From Polytrichum commune (Eukaryota > Streptophyta > Polytrichopsida > Polytrichales > Polytrichaceae): a DNA stretch of 64,000 nucleotides. Shown piece after piece: positions 11,165 to 24,060 of this stretch (its first letter is position 1; every line of letters starts with the position of its first letter). Both the position numbers and the translations under genes were made by a program. Below the pieces are notes generated by a model. It was not told where the DNA came from. It ran no database searches and was given only the letters and a program-made list of their open reading frames with translations. The stretch spans positions 12,648,501 through 12,712,500 of the forward strand of contig OX485808.1 in the NCBI GenBank assembly GCA_950295325.1, in the 5' to 3' direction.

Positions 11165-11460
11165 CTTATTAGTGTAAGTGGAAAAATAGCATGGAAATAA
11201 TTAGCGTGGGCCACACTAATTTTCTTGTCAAGGTGGATATAACATGGGTCCCAGACACCGGGTCTTCCCTTAGTTTTCATGTAGACTTTAAACCAACACA
11301 TGGAATATAAGTTGCAGAATAAAGGAAGCACAAACCAAAATAATCACCCACATTAATTTTCTAAAAAAAAAATTAATGTGGGACACACTGATTTTCTACT
11401 AGAAATTAGTGTGGGTTGAAAAGCATTGTGGCCCACAATAGTAGGACTATTTAGTGTACT
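11165..11460 (+). repeat. TTAGTGTGGGCC-rich repeat, copy 1
   Basis: Shares with 51785-52105, in the same order: TTAGCGTGGGCCACACTAAT, AACCAACACATGGAATA, AATCACCCACAT and ATAGTAGGACTAT-like words. It contains many alternating AATTAGTGTGGG/CCCACACTAATT motifs that can pair. Confidence 0.6.
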
Positions 11461-11654
11461 TATGTAGAATCCAATTGATTGAAATTGCACAAACATTAAT
11501 TCACACTCTGTAGCTTGGATGGGAAAGACCAAGCACTTTGGAGGAATACAAAACAAATATTCTCCACTTTCTTAAGGCATAATGAGTAGTCTATAACAAA
11601 CAAATCAGCTAGCATTGAAAAACTAAGTGGGAATCTTGAGGCATGGTTTCCAAA

Positions 11655-12060
11655 ATGGGTAAGTGGGTCCAATTTGGTTGCTTATCTTGATTGGACACCT
11701 ATATTTGAGTGGTGTGTAGGATGTGGATCTAAGACCAGACACTAAAAGACACATGTTTCAAAGTGATTGGACTATGTACTCAAAAAAATTTGATTATGAG
11801 CTCTCAATAGTCAACGCAATTGAGGGACCTACATAATCACTTGAAAAGCAAGAGAATCTTCACTTTGATAAAGTATAAACCACCCAAGTGAGCTCCATAA
11901 GTATATATATTTATATGGAAAGTGGTGACGACCTCAATTTAGATTTGCCAACCATCTCATGCTAATCACATATTTAATATTTTAAAAGAATCGGACTAAT
12001 CGCAAAGAGAACAAAAACAAAAACAAAAAAAGACCATTTAAGATCAGACCACCGTATGAA
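11655..12060 (+). repeat. Family F relative
   Basis: Shows TTGGTTGCTTATCTTGATTG, GATTGGACTATGTACTC, CTCAATAGTCAACGCAATTG and GGGACCTACATAATCAC in family order. Confidence 0.5.
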
Positions 12061-12290
12061 TAGAGGCACCCGTAGGAGTGTTTGATATTTAGTAATTGAG
12101 TGTTGGTGTTGACTCACTAGTAGATGAGAATCAAGCTTTTATGCGTAAATATGCAAATAGGTTGCCTTCACAAATAGGTTGACTCATCACCCATGCAAAT
12201 TATCTTGGGTCAATATCACATTACAAGGCTCAAGACTCTGTTTAGTCATATGTACAACAAATGTGCAAATATTTTAAGGTGTTGGTTTTA

Positions 12291-12653
12291 AGGTGAGCTT
12301 CCATGTAGGCAACTCACCCACTAGATTCTACATAATAATGGGTTGGAGGTGTTCGCATGTAGATAAGCACAAACTACCAACCAACCAACCATATTCTATT
12401 GGCCTACTAGATTGTGGAGGGCCATGGGCACATGCCACTAGATTTCCATGCACCCACTAAAGCACTTTTAGCCTACAAGTGCCGGTCACCAAAAGATTGA
12501 AGATTGATTTTAGGACGAGCAGGAGGAAGAGGTTAGCACTAGCTAGTTGGCACATACAAACCCTACCCCACCAATCTCCATATACATTTGGGCAGATTTG
12601 TCCTTATTCCAACTAGAATTTCGTGGGCGAGCAACCTACATGGAAACTCACCG
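12291..12653. mobile_element. Second copy of the 6974 MITE family, TTA duplication
   Basis: Carries the same words in the opposite order (AACTCACCCACTAGATTCTA, TACAAGTGCCGGTCACC, GGTTAGCACTAGCTAGTTGG). TTA flanks it at 12288-12290 and 12654-12656. Confidence 0.7.
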
Positions 12654-12669
12654 TTAGCATGCTCTAGCT

Positions 12670-12995
12670 AAAAGGTAGACATGCCTAATTCGGGTGCATC
12701 TCTTAATCAAACACCTATCTTTAAGGGGTATGTAATTAAGTGTGATTCCAAGAATGGATCCCAAAAAGATTGAATCAAGTGTTGAGAATGTGATAACCAT
12801 TCTAGGTTCACCAATCAACATAATTGGGGGGGGGGGGTTAAATGGCTATAAGACCATTTAATGAGCACAAGGATCTTCACTTCGAAAAGGAATAAGGCAT
12901 TCAGGCATGTCATACTAATCACGTGTTTCATATCCTAGGAGTGTGCTAGGTGGGAAAAGTAACCAATTAAGACCCCATCTACGTCAGTGATAATG
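12670..12995 (+). repeat. Family F copy with a 12-G expansion
   Basis: After the usual TCACCAATCAACATAATT the family GGGAGGACC site is replaced by a pure run of 12 G (12826-12837), followed by the normal ATGAGCACAAGGATCTTCAC. Confidence 0.6.
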
Positions 12996-12999
12996 TTTT

Positions 13000-14110
13000 T
13001 TCTCGGTATATAAATCGTTGTACCCCATAATGATAGGGTACCTAGTACCAATGTCAGATGGCTCATCTTCTGATTCCTCTCATAGGTACTTTAACATGAC
13101 ATTCATGCGTACAAACGCATATCACCAATTTCAAAATCTCCATGACTGTCAATGTTATGATTTGAAGTGACAATCACCTAAAGGAGCAAATATTGGGCAT
13201 TCAATGTCATCCTTCTCCTTCTCCGTGAGGGGGAAGTGGTACTCGGATATATGTGCAACTTATTTAGGGTGCCCCAATGCTTCTTCTTCTTATTTAATTG
13301 ACATTCCACACTATTTTGAGTATTTATCACCACAGTAACAAAAGACCGCAAAAGTGAATGCATGGTGTCAATAAACAAGTGAACATTGATACCAAGAACT
13401 TACCCCACTGGGTACCGAAAGATGAGAGAATCTTTGTATACCCAAGTTTATGCTCAAGTCATTACCATCCTAATACTTTGGAGGCTCCCTTTTTCATCTT
13501 TGCATGTGCCGAAATGGAGTTTTCCACATTGGGATACCAGTGGGTTGTGGTGAACGTGAGCATGAGACATGGCAAATTGTGAGGGGAAGATAGTTATTTT
13601 GTGTTGGAATAGAGAGTCCTCTATGATTCTATAGAGATACTAGGGTAGTTTTACATAGTAGATATCAGGGTTAAGTTTTGCACCCCCGGCACAAACCCCA
13701 AATGTATACATGATGCACATTTGACGGGTATCCAACGGGTGCAAAACTCGACACCGGTTTATATGAAGGTTCTTGGATGGAATGCAAAAAGAGACATATT
13801 TTGGTTCATTGGAACCCTCAAGTCCAACCACTCGCTAAGAATGACATTCTTGGATGTTGGAACTGACAATAATAACATTACTCGGCACTTAAAAGTGACA
13901 ATTTTAGCGCCATCTGACTTGCTACTCAATGTCAAGTTTCACTAGCCAAGGGTTTATCCTTGCAATTATATGTCAGTCCCCACATTTCTCAAGTATCACG
14001 CAATCAGGAAACTAAGCATTTTCACAACGTCGTCCACCACACTTCTCAAAAGATTCACAGCACACCTCCCCAGACAAATATAGCAAGCAGAGAAAACATA
14101 ACAAGAAGTG
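13000..14110. other. Stretch without a recognised gene
   Basis: Short frames at 13178-13582 and 13640-13945 show no domain and lack ATG-led conserved content. No repeats with clear ends were seen. Confidence 0.4.
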
Positions 14111-14111
14111 A

Positions 14112-14642
14112 GCCCCCTTTACACTCGACTCTAATTGAGAGCACAAAACTTTTCAGAAGTTTAATACTTGGAGATGGACAAGCTTTTTATCGAAGCTCAA
14201 ACTATTGAGAGCATGACCAATTTTCAAGCTCTCCGTAGTTTGAAGCTAGTGTAAAGTGTCCATGCTCAAAGTGAGATGTCAAGGGGGGGAATAACAGGAA
14301 ACAAAGAAGCATTCATGACAAGCGAAAGAATTTTCAAAAGCCCATTGGCTTGACAGCCCACAAAATGAGAGTTTGAACTCTCAACGCACCTAAACTACCT
14401 CATGGAGGTACATAGGATTTTGACACATAGCTTGTCAAAAGTACCCATGAGCTTCCCATAGACGTTACCACATGGGATCAGTCAAGGCACCTCCATCTAA
14501 GCATTGTCAGAGCAGTACAACGTTCAAGCTCTCAAGTTGAAAGCTCAAGTGTAAAGTGGACTTTGAATGAACAATTATGCATAAAAAGCTCCCTCCCAAT
14601 GAGGCTCTTTGAGCTCTCAATCTATCTAGTGTAAAGGGGCCC
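14112..14642. mobile_element. MITE with GGGCCCCTTTACAC ends
   Basis: Left end GCCCCCTTTACACTCGACTC, then AATTGAGAGC, pairs with right end GCTCTCAATCTATCTAGTGT, then AAAGGGGCCC. The flanking triplets are TGA and TTA. GAGAGCTC-like words recur inside at 14200-14240 and 14520-14550. Confidence 0.65.
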
Positions 14643-14644
14643 TT

Positions 14645-16458
14645 ACATAGTACATGGCTAGAATGCATGCACGTCCAGACTAGATAACCGGTATGTTGCC
14701 AAGGAACTGGAAGTAAATTCCCTGATACAACAGTGAACTGGAGATCGGTCATCAAGATCCAGCAGGAGTTGACAGATCACAACCCCCAGGCTTGAGCAAT
14801 TCACAAGCGAGAGCTTCACCCCTACAATGCTTACTGGGAGGCAATCTTGGCCTTGTCAATCTTGAACACAACTCACTTCAATGGCACCTCTCGTTTGATA
14901 AAAAGGTCATGGAAGTCTGATTGCTAGAATCTATAAAAACCTACTAATACTTCACACATGTCTATTTGAGCTTTAACCAGGTCAAAGCTGCTGACATTGT
15001 GACTAGCGCATGTAATCAAGCACTCGGTTCATGCACTCAAGGATACTCTACCAAGAAAAGTGAGTTTGTAAGAACCATCATCATTGCTTAGTCCTTAAAG
15101 GTACCCGCAGCCCAATTGGGTCTTGTCGCATCATAGACCTTAAGGGGCTAAACCCCAAGGTTGGGGCAATGCCTCTCACAGCTTCTCGTAGATGATGCAT
15201 TGAACAGCTTAATATACGAGAGGCTGTCATGTAGTAGCAAATTATATAGCTAAATGACAAGAACCCGAGATTCATCAAAAGAAAGTGACAATGTCCTGAG
15301 GAAGAAAAGAGCCAAGTATCTATTCCTTCTTCAAATGAACGGACTGTAAACCTGTACTGAGAAAGTGGGAAAAGCTGTAAGCTCACTATCTCCACCGTTT
15401 ATATAAACATAAAAACTCAGAACGTCACCTCATGGGGAAGGATTTTGCAAGTGTGTGAACCACCTGCCAAGCTTGAAGAGCTTCGTCAACCCACATTCCA
15501 GTCGTAGGATGTCCAAGCTCTTCTAGAAGTGATAACAAGACTGAATGTCTGCTAGACTATGCCTTTCAAGCTATACAAAGCATGGGTAACAGAGTAGGCC
15601 AAAGATACCTATGAGAAAACACCTGCCATGCTTATGTAATCGGATAATACCTTTTCAGATGAAATGTAAACTAGCTCACCTGGGCGAAACTTCATGACTT
15701 CTCACATGACGCAATGCCCAATTCCTCCATCACCGCACCACATTATGTAACAAGCTGCACAATTTCAATCTTCACAAGCCGAATACCATTGCAGAATATA
15801 CTTTGACATTGCCAAAATGAACCACTCAAATCTTAAGACAGCATTTTCTAGTGGGGCAATCGTCACACAGCAATCTCCATTTCCAATGTGTGATCTGCCG
15901 CCTCAACTTGTAACTGCCACGGTGTATGCTCCTCTGTTTCTGGAGTTTCCTCTACAATTTGATAAAGCCTCAGATGAGGTGAGACTATCTCACCTGACAG
16001 AGAGTTCCTCACACGCTTCCAAAAACCCCATTAAGGGACACCAGAAATGAGTTCAATGAGAGCCTTGCTTTTCAAAGCAAGATTGAATTTCACCTAATCA
16101 CCTTCTTAGAGACAGGAAAAGAGCTCAATGATGCTCCCAGAAGCCTCTACTGAAGAATCTGGTAGTCCAGAAACTCTCACCCCTTCTTCTTCATATGCTC
16201 CCAGAAATCTCTAAATGAAGAATTCAAAACGACCAACCCAACTAGAATGTATAGAATTTTACGATAAGCCTAACTTGAAAGCAATCAAATTGACACTATT
16301 TGAGTGAATGTCTTTGGGAGTGGCTTTGCCTCAAGACATAGCACCTGCCGAATGTTATCATCACTACAAAACTGAAGATGAATTTGGGAAACCTCTCACA
16401 AACAAAACTGCAGAAAGAAAATATTACTAAATTTGTGTGTAAGTCGTCAATTCTCAAG
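14645..16458. other. Stretch downstream of the AT-hook gene without a recognised gene
   Basis: Short frames (14507-14755, 15081-15395, 15817-16050) have no recognisable domain. The last few hundred bases before 16459 should contain the 3' untranslated region of the AT-hook gene. Confidence 0.4.
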
Positions 16459-16854
16459 TCAGTTGCTGTCCATGAACGCCCCTGCAGCTCGCCTGGGTTC
16501 ACTCTTTCGCCGGCTACCCTGGCGTCTGGTGATCACTGGCTTCACTGGCTCATCTGAGTGGTCCCTGTTTTCTTCAATCTTTTCAGTCCTCTCTGATGAA
16601 TCATCTCCATTCATAGTGCTGCGACCACGTTTTTTGCCAGTATCTGAAACAGATTGTTGAGATACATCATTGCTCAGAACCTCAGGTTTCTTGTCCTCCA
16701 CAGGGGTTTCTTCCTTGATAATTTTACGAGGTCGTCCTCTTTTCTTGGGAACAGGTGCTGCAGGGCTTGATTCACTACTAGCCGCTACTTCCCTGCTGGA
16801 ATCAGCAGGTCGCCCAGCTGTAGACTTTTTGTATACTACCTTGGCTCGACCCAT
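16459..16854 (-). CDS. Small AT-hook nuclear protein, conserved plant family of unknown function
   Basis: The single open exon encodes 131 residues, very rich in Lys, Arg, Ser and Glu and with no hydrophobic core. A canonical AT-hook core, KKRGRPRK, lies at residues 37-44. A second basic patch KKRGR lies at 74-78, and the C-terminus carries SRRKSEPRRAA near 114-124. AT-hooks bind the minor groove of AT-rich DNA, so a chromatin-associated nuclear role is likely. The layout (MGR start, one GRP hook, C-terminal RRKS.PRRAA) resembles a small uncharacterised plant protein family that I recall from flowering plants; that match is from memory and is not confirmed by a search. The ATG follows CTGTAG directly, which looks like a splice acceptor, so the 5' leader is probably on separate exon(s) upstream. 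The downstream neighbourhood on this strand is repeat-poor for about 1.8 kb. Confidence 0.75.
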   Translation of the reverse strand: MGRAKVVYKKSTAGRPADSSREVAASSESSPAAPVPKKRGRPRKIIKEETPVEDKKPEVLSNDVSQQSVSDTGKKRGRSTMNGDDSSERTEKIEENRDHSDEPVKPVITRRQGSRRKSEPRRAAGAFMDSN

Positions 16855-18450
16855 CTACAGTTGTCACAAAAATCATACAGTTTCAGAAAGCTGCTTCAGT
16901 CCTATCAAAAACGAACTAGATGTAAGTACCTGGCAGCAGTGCACAGACTCCTTAAAGCAAATGAGTCTAAGTGTAAAACCCACGAAAATTGGAATACATA
17001 GAAGGAGACAAAACGTGCACCAAACGGAAGCTCAGAAGACATCCAATCCAATCCATCCATATCTACGGTATAAACAGCATCTGCCACTGACTTAAGGTAA
17101 GGTCACTGGAATGTGCCGGGATCAACCTGGCAATTGCTGACGTCGATACTTTACAGGATTCAGAGCAATCTGAAAATGCGTTGAAATAACTTAACAGGCA
17201 GAATTAGGGCATTTGTTGATAAATCGTGCGTCGTGGACTAGCAAGTCTCGTGGAAAAGCAGAGTGAGACACAGCAGGGTCGCAATAGCCATTGTGACCAC
17301 CACAAGTGTATTCCTGTGGTCTCGCAAGCTGAATGATTTAAAAGAAGCTGTGGGTTGTGTTGCCAAACTCGAAGGTTCCGATCGCTCCACTAGAGTATAA
17401 CCCAAGAATTTGATATCACCTAACCTTGAGAAAGTCACGCATAGGGGACGTTGAAAGCAGCTCCAACCAAAATGAGCGTGAAATGGTAAACGGGCAAATG
17501 CTAAAGTCGCCACTGACTTTCGATGCTCACAAGACTAGAAATGCGCAATCAAATTCAATGCGAATAAGATGACAACATTCCGAGCGGCTATATCCTATAT
17601 AGTCGGCATCCTGCATAGAACATCATTACAACAAACAGGGTAAGAAGAAGAAGTAGAAGAAGAAGAAAAAGAAGAATGTCACCTAAACAGATATAAGAGT
17701 TTTGTTTTGGTCAAAACATTGGTCATCCTTGACCATAGCTTGCTCCAGGGCGACCATTAGAAGCAAGATTACAAAGCCCTCGAATGTTAAAAGGAAAATA
17801 GTATGCGACATTAGGTAAGTACAATGCAGCAATAGGAAAGGATGACGGACACTTTCGAGAATGTAAATTAAACTGCGAAAACCTTGCAGAGAAAGGACCA
17901 TCACAAGAATCTGACAAGTTCTATCATCGATCGCCGAGAGGATCCAACAACAAATTCTACAATGTGAAAGCGTCGTGATTGCGAGGCCAAAAATACCACA
18001 TAATCGGTAGGTAAGACTTGCTAAGGACGGACAAAAGCAGGAACAAATGGCACCTTAAGGTTCTCCACAGATAACCCGAAGGAAAAGAAAGTTAAACTCC
18101 AGAGAAGCAGGTTTGTTTAGTTAGCGAACAAATCCCTCCTGTCTATTCTACCGATAAATGAGGGCGAGAATATAGATATATATACAAAACATATACATAT
18201 ACATGTGCCTAATACTCAAACGTGCAGAGGTAACTTACTTACACAACGGTTTGATACATGGAGTACAACAAACAGAACGGATGTCGATTATCACCGCAAT
18301 TTAATCACAGCGTAACAACTTTAGGTACTCCGCAGCAAAAGTCCTCGACAAACAAGCCCTGGGACGATCCGGACCAGTAGCACTTAACTTAGCACGAATG
18401 AAATGAAATGAGAAAGTGTAAGCTAAGAAAAGAGAAGAAAGAAGGCTTAC
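16855..18450 (-). other. Probable leader intron of the AT-hook gene
   Basis: A good donor (CTCTG|GTAAGC at 18451/18450) and the acceptor CTGTAG just before the ATG at 16854 define a possible 1.6-kb intron in the 5' leader. No coding exon was recognised inside; short open frames at 17238-17513 and 17683-17917 have no recognisable domain. Alternative acceptors exist, so the boundaries are inferred. Confidence 0.45.
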
Positions 18451-19760
18451 CAGAGCTTGACGCACGAAGGCAGAAGAAGGCTTCGGCCAGAAAATCAATG
18501 AACACGGTGGCGAACGAAGGAATTGGTTATAGTACAAGGCGCTAGGTGCTCAATCTCCAGATAAGAAGCCCGAATAAGCAATAACAATAATAACGGGAAG
18601 CAGGAACAAAAAGACAGGACAGGATGCTCCTCCTCCTCTTTGTGATCAATGATGATGCCTTCCCGAGACTTCTACCCAAAATAAAAAAGTCATCAGAAGC
18701 AGAGAGCTTGTTGTTAAGGTAAAGAAGGAGAGGCTGGAACGAGTGAGGAGTATTAAAGGATTGATTGGCTTGATTATAAGCAAAGTAAGCTGGAGACAAT
18801 CGTGATGAAGGCGGGGTGGTCGTTAGAAAGATCCAAAATAAGGCACTCTGTTTCCTGTTTTAGGAAACCTCCAAGTCAACAACAACGATCACGTTGTTCC
18901 TGATGAATCTATGATTGGAAAAAAAGATGTTCGTTTTCATCAACAAAAGCCTCTCGAGACGCTAGCTAGACACAAGCTATAATACTATTCGTATGTCGAT
19001 GATGATCCTGAAGAAATTCTCCACCTATCTCAAATAAATGAACCTTCCACGACACAAAGTCAACACGATTGCACAGGAGAGAGGAAGCTCCTAAACTGGA
19101 TTATCGATTCTTATCAAAGCCAGGCGCATCCGTCCTTGAGACGAAATACAAAATACAAAACCACCGGATTACACTAATAAGATAAGACTTCGAGAACCGA
19201 AATCTGCTATGATGCGTTCTCCCGTAGGTTTCCTCTCTTGCCTCACAAGAATGCAAAATCTTACAATCAAATCCAAGCTACTGCCCGGCCTATCCTTAGC
19301 CAAACCAAAGGAAATCAAAGGGCTTAAATATACCAAACAACCTCCACACTCGCTCGCCAAACCAAACCAAAACACACTTGTTAAAGGCTACCAAAAAAAA
19401 AGGAAATACGTCAGATAACTACGCCCCCTCTCCTACTAAGGCTTGGTCAGATACAACTCTTCTCCCTCTTGCCCGCCAAACGGCCGCGCTTAAGCGCCCC
19501 GTTAGAAGCGAATACTGCACCAAAAGAGACCAGAAAAATCCCTGGAGGTAGCCCGCGGGGTGAAGGTGGCGTGTGGATTTTGCAGGGGAGCTCATGGACA
19601 ATCTGCGCGTGGCCAATCGGTGCGGGAGCGGCGATGGTACGAAGGACGGGGAGGGGAAGGAAAGGGAAGCGAGACGCAGGGAGGGGCACAAGGCAAGGAC
19701 TGAGGAGAGGAGCCAAGCGGAGAGACGAGACGAGGGAGAGGGAGAGGGAGGACTTTAACC
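18451..19760 (-). promoter_or_regulatory. Leader and promoter-proximal region of the AT-hook gene
   Basis: Read on the minus strand, 19760-19620 is a long pyrimidine-rich tract (repeated CCCTCT, CCTTCC, CGTCTC), a composition common around plant transcription starts. The stretch from there to the donor at 18451 has no long frame with a convincing product. It is unique-looking, unlike the repeat cluster that begins at about 19786. Where transcription starts, and whether a second leader intron exists, cannot be seen. Confidence 0.4.
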
Positions 19761-19785
19761 GTGGTTACGGGAGACGAGACTGTGG

Positions 19786-22420
19786 TTAGATTAGATAACT
19801 ATGGTTCGCTTCCTCGGGGTGGATGATTTTGCCTTTGGTCGGTCGGGCCCCACCACTGCTAAGGCTTCGCCCTGCGGTTAGATTCTGCCCCTGGCCCTGG
19901 ACTAGATAATGGCCTCCCCCTTCCACGCTGGCATGGCCCTTAAGTAACCCATGGTTAAGCACTCCACACCCATTTGGCACACGAGGTGGCGTTCCGTGAT
20001 TGGTGACGACGAGGACGATTTTTTCCAAAACACAACCCTCTCCACCAACTTTATAGAACTGGGAATATGTCATGTAAGGTGTTAGAATTATATCTTATGG
20101 ATGCTTGTCAATAAGTAGGCTCAACTTCAAAATTGAATGAGATACAGGTGAAGCGTTGTCATTGGATGTTATTAGAATGGAACGGCTGATAGTAGTTGAA
20201 TAATGTTATGCGATTCTCCCCAGGGTGTATGCTTTCTCTTTTGGTCGAGTGGGTCCCACCCATACTAAGCTCATGTTTCGTTGCAGTTATATTTTACCCA
20301 TGTGTAAGATGATGGTCTCCCTTTCCATGTTGGAATGGCGCTTGATCATGGTTAAGAATTACACAATTGTTTGGCACTCTATGATTAGGGGGGGAGCGGA
20401 TGACTTCCCTAGAGCATAACCCTCTACTTGATTAAAGATGACCACCCCCCCCCCCCACTCCCCTCAACGTTGGAATGGCAGTTAACCATGGTTAACGACT
20501 ACACAACCATTTGGTGCATGAGGTGGCGTTCTATGATTGGGGAGGAGAATGACTTCCCCAAAGCCCAAAGCACTACATAAAACTTTATTTTGTGGTTTGA
20601 GTGGCCTTAGAGTATAATTTCTTAACGTGAGGAGTTTGAAGTATAATTCATTTGCCAGCTTGGCCAATGGATTTTCCCTCCGTTCTTCACACTAGGTAAG
20701 GGCCTATCACGCATGAGTTCTTGGCAAATTCTTATCTACGCATAACCCTTTCATGACCCCATCCTCAATGTAGGTTGTTGATCTTCATGACCATAGGTCC
20801 ACACGGGGAGGGTGCCTCTCGGGCCTTCCTACAATTAGATTATGCCCCTAAACTAGACAATTGCATAGCCCTTTCAAAATTGGAGTGACTATACATTACA
20901 AGAGGAGAGTGGATGCAAGCTATGATAAGTTGGAAGTGAGACATCCACCTACTCGAGCCGTTTATGAGGCATAACTAATATGCTTGTGTACATGAAATTG
21001 AATGTTATTAAACATTTGGTTACATGCACTCAATTGCGGTTACTTGACCTAATTGTGGTTCTTCTTTGGGGTGGATGAGTTAACTTCTAGTTAGTCAAGT
21101 CCCACACTTGGTCAAGCTCCCCTAAGGCCAAATTTTTACCCCGTACTAGATAATGGCCTCCCCCTTCCACACCATAATGCAGTTACTTAACCATGGTCAA
21201 GCAACCCACATCCATTTGACACATGAGGTGGCATTATGTACTTGGGGTGTTTTGTAATTGGGGAGGAAGATGCCTTCTCCAAAGTACACCCCCCCCCCTT
21301 GTCTCAATATAGGTAGATGATCTTCATGAGCGGAGGGTCCAAATGGGAGGCCGCCAAAATTACTATGTCCGGTAACCCCGCTTAGGCCTCTTAACCCTAT
21401 ATGGTTACTTGATCTAAATTCGGTCAAAGAACGATGAATGACAATTCATTGTTGTTTATAACCCATAATCGATCAACTCATGTGGCAAATGTAAAGGTTA
21501 CAAACGATCAATATGTTCTTTACATGGATCAAAAAGCATAACGAATGGATGTGCTATTCATTTACTTGATTGACTGGGCATAAGGTTAACGGGCTCATAT
21601 TCATGCCGGTACCTAGATACATGCATCTTTTTTCTTTTTTCTTTTTTCTTTTCTTCTACTTGATCGACCAATTATGACCCCCATGCAGTTAGCTTTTGGC
21701 CTTAAACTAGATAATGGCTTCACCCTTCCATGTTGGTATGTAGCCCCATAGCAATTTACCATGGTTAAGCATTACATAATTGTTGAGGGCACAGTGGATG
21801 GTGATTCACTTACTCGAGTGCCTTGTGAGACATAACCGGCATGCTCACACACACAACCCAAAGGCATGGATGAAATGTTCTATGAGTGGATAGAAAAACA
21901 CGAGGGGGTCATTGGAAGTTATCTCTGCTTGAATGAGCGACCTATTATGTTGTGGGTAATATGGGATGGGCACATTGTTTAAACGTTGGAAGGGAGCATA
22001 ACCTCCCCCTCCCATGTAATGCAACCCTCTCGCTTACCATGGCACATAACAATGGTCAAGGACTGCATAAGTGGCAAGAGGAGAGTGATTTATGAGTTGT
22101 AAACAAATTGCAAAGTTACACTCCCATGTTCAAGCCAATCGTAGAACATTCGTGTTGCTCTCGTGCAATTGCATTATGCCTTTGGATCAAACAATGGCCT
22201 CCTCCTTCAACATTGGAATGCAACCTCCCACTTACAATGGCATTTAACCATGGTTAAACACTACATAATCGATGAGTTGAAAGTGGATGATTAGTTGCAA
22301 TAGCAACCTACTTAAGCAATTTATGGGACATAATGGGTTTGCTCATTGACATAAATCGGAGGTTGCAAATGAAATGTTCTCTGCAAGGATTTTGAAATCT
22401 ACATGGATGCCATTTTAAGT
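19786..22420. repeat. Cluster of degenerate ~250-bp repeats
   Basis: At least six diverged copies in one orientation (near 19800, 20220, 20790, 21060, 21640, 22130) share, in order, GGGGTGGATGA, GGGTCCCACC, CTAGATAATGGCCTCCCCCT, CCATGGTTAAGCACTACA, CATTTGGCACATGAGGTGGC and GATTGGGGAGGA. Spacing is irregular and some units carry only half of the words. Poly-C runs occur at 20447-20458 and near 21287-21298. Confidence 0.65.
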
Positions 22421-23070
22421 GATATCCACTTCGATGAGCGACCAATTATGACACAATCAATTCAGCTTGACACCCTGTTTCCAGGTTGAGAGGGATAAAA
22501 ACTCATGTTTTATAATAGTGGTTAAATAGCAACCACGATTAAAGCTTGGCCTCGTTATAACTTGTGTTTATGATAGTGGTTACAACACATTGTGTTTATG
22601 TAGAGACAACTTAACCGCTACATTGGGGTCAAAGACCTTCATTTTGTCTAATGAAATATAGTTAAATGAACTTGAGGGGGACTTGTTTTCAACACCTGGC
22701 ATAGTAGGTCTCATATATTGGAATCTCTCGGTTCCATGTTGGAAGAGAGCAAAATTTATGCTTTATGACACATGTTATGAATCGAGACTAGTGTTTCATA
22801 TTAGCCATGGTCAAGGCATGGCCTCCTTGCAACTCCTCTTTTTGACCATGGCTAGAAATTAACCTTGGGTGTGAAAATTGACTCGTGGATAGGGACAAAC
22901 TCGTGTTTACAACCATGCTTACAAATGAATAATTGTTCTAGAGAGGATAGTTCTCTTTGATGCCTATGATAGATTGGCTGTGGTGTTTACAAGCGTGGTT
23001 AGAAAGTAACCATGGATGAGCCCTTCATTGGGGAGAGAGAGAGAGGGAATTAAGGTACATGGGTCTCTCA
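22421..23070. other. Stretch without a recognised gene
   Basis: Contains recurring TTATAATAGTGGTTA and ACCATGGTTA-like phrases that may be a worn continuation of the cluster to the left. No open frame of note. Confidence 0.35.
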
Positions 23071-23074
23071 AATG

Positions 23075-23410
23075 CTTGTTTTTTTCCAATTAGCCCACTT
23101 CTCCTACGGAATGAAGCAAGCAATTAGTACTAGATTGCTAGCAAATCCAAATCGAGGTTGTTTTCGCTTTCCAAAATTAATGAATTTTGGAGCTCATATG
23201 AACATCTCATTCACTATTGAAGTGAAATTTTCATGTTCATTAAATGATTGTATAGGTCCCCCTAATTATGTTTAGTGTTGAAAATAGAGTTCTTGATCAT
23301 ATTTTGAATATGTAATCAAAATCGCTTAGAAACATGTTTCTTTGATATTTGTTTTTGGATCCACACCTAACCACATACGACTCAAACATAAGTGTCCGAT
23401 GTTGAACAAT
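23075..23410 (-). repeat. Family F relative
   Basis: TAGCCCACTTCTCCTACGGA, GATTGCTAGCAAATCCAAAT, CATTCACTATTGAAGTGAA and GGTCCCCCTAATTATG follow the family order in reverse orientation. Confidence 0.5.
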
Positions 23411-23769
23411 ACTTGAATGACGGTTGTCTACTTGATTGCATATGAGCACATTTCTCAATCATCCAACATAAAAACCTTGATGCAATATGCAACCCATAGG
23501 TTTATTATTTCTAGTTGATTTGGCATTGAAATTAGTTCTAAAGATCATGTATTACTCTAGTCAATGTCACTTGAGATGAATTGGTCAAATTTGCCACTAA
23601 GTACCACAAAAAACAAACAAACAAACCAACCCCCCCAAAAAAACTTGTAGTCGTAAATGGTCAACCAAAGGACACATGCTAGAATGAGATGACGTGGACT
23701 AGGTGCTCAAATTGTAGACATCCACAATGGCTTGATGTTTAACAAAGTTGGGAGGTTGGCCTGTCTAGT

Positions 23770-24060
23770 TGCTCAAAGATGAAGGGGATCTTCACTTTGA
23801 TGTTTTGCATCTGAACTCCACTTCACAAACTTGAAATAGTAGTCTTTCTGATTCGCAATTGCTAACTAGCCAAGGCAATTCATGATCCGATCCAACAAAG
23901 GAAGTTACATGTAGAGTTGAAAGGGCCATCTCCACTTTGACTTCTTGTAACTTTTGCATCTCAACTTCGATGTTGAAACTTGAAATGAGAATCTTTGTGA
24001 TTGTCATGATCATATGAGTGAGGCCACTCAAGTTATGATCCAACAACATAAATTCCATTC
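23770..24060 (-). repeat. Reversed copies of the ~190-bp unit
   Basis: Two head-to-tail copies on the minus strand show the same ordered words as the array at 440-1740, including GATGCAAAAGTTACAAGAAG and the GATTCGCAATTGC box seen as its complement. Confidence 0.65.

Noticed and set aside
19419-19789. Overlapping frames of 60-106 codons on both strands
   Set aside because: They arise from the CT/GA-rich leader of the AT-hook gene; composition alone keeps them open.
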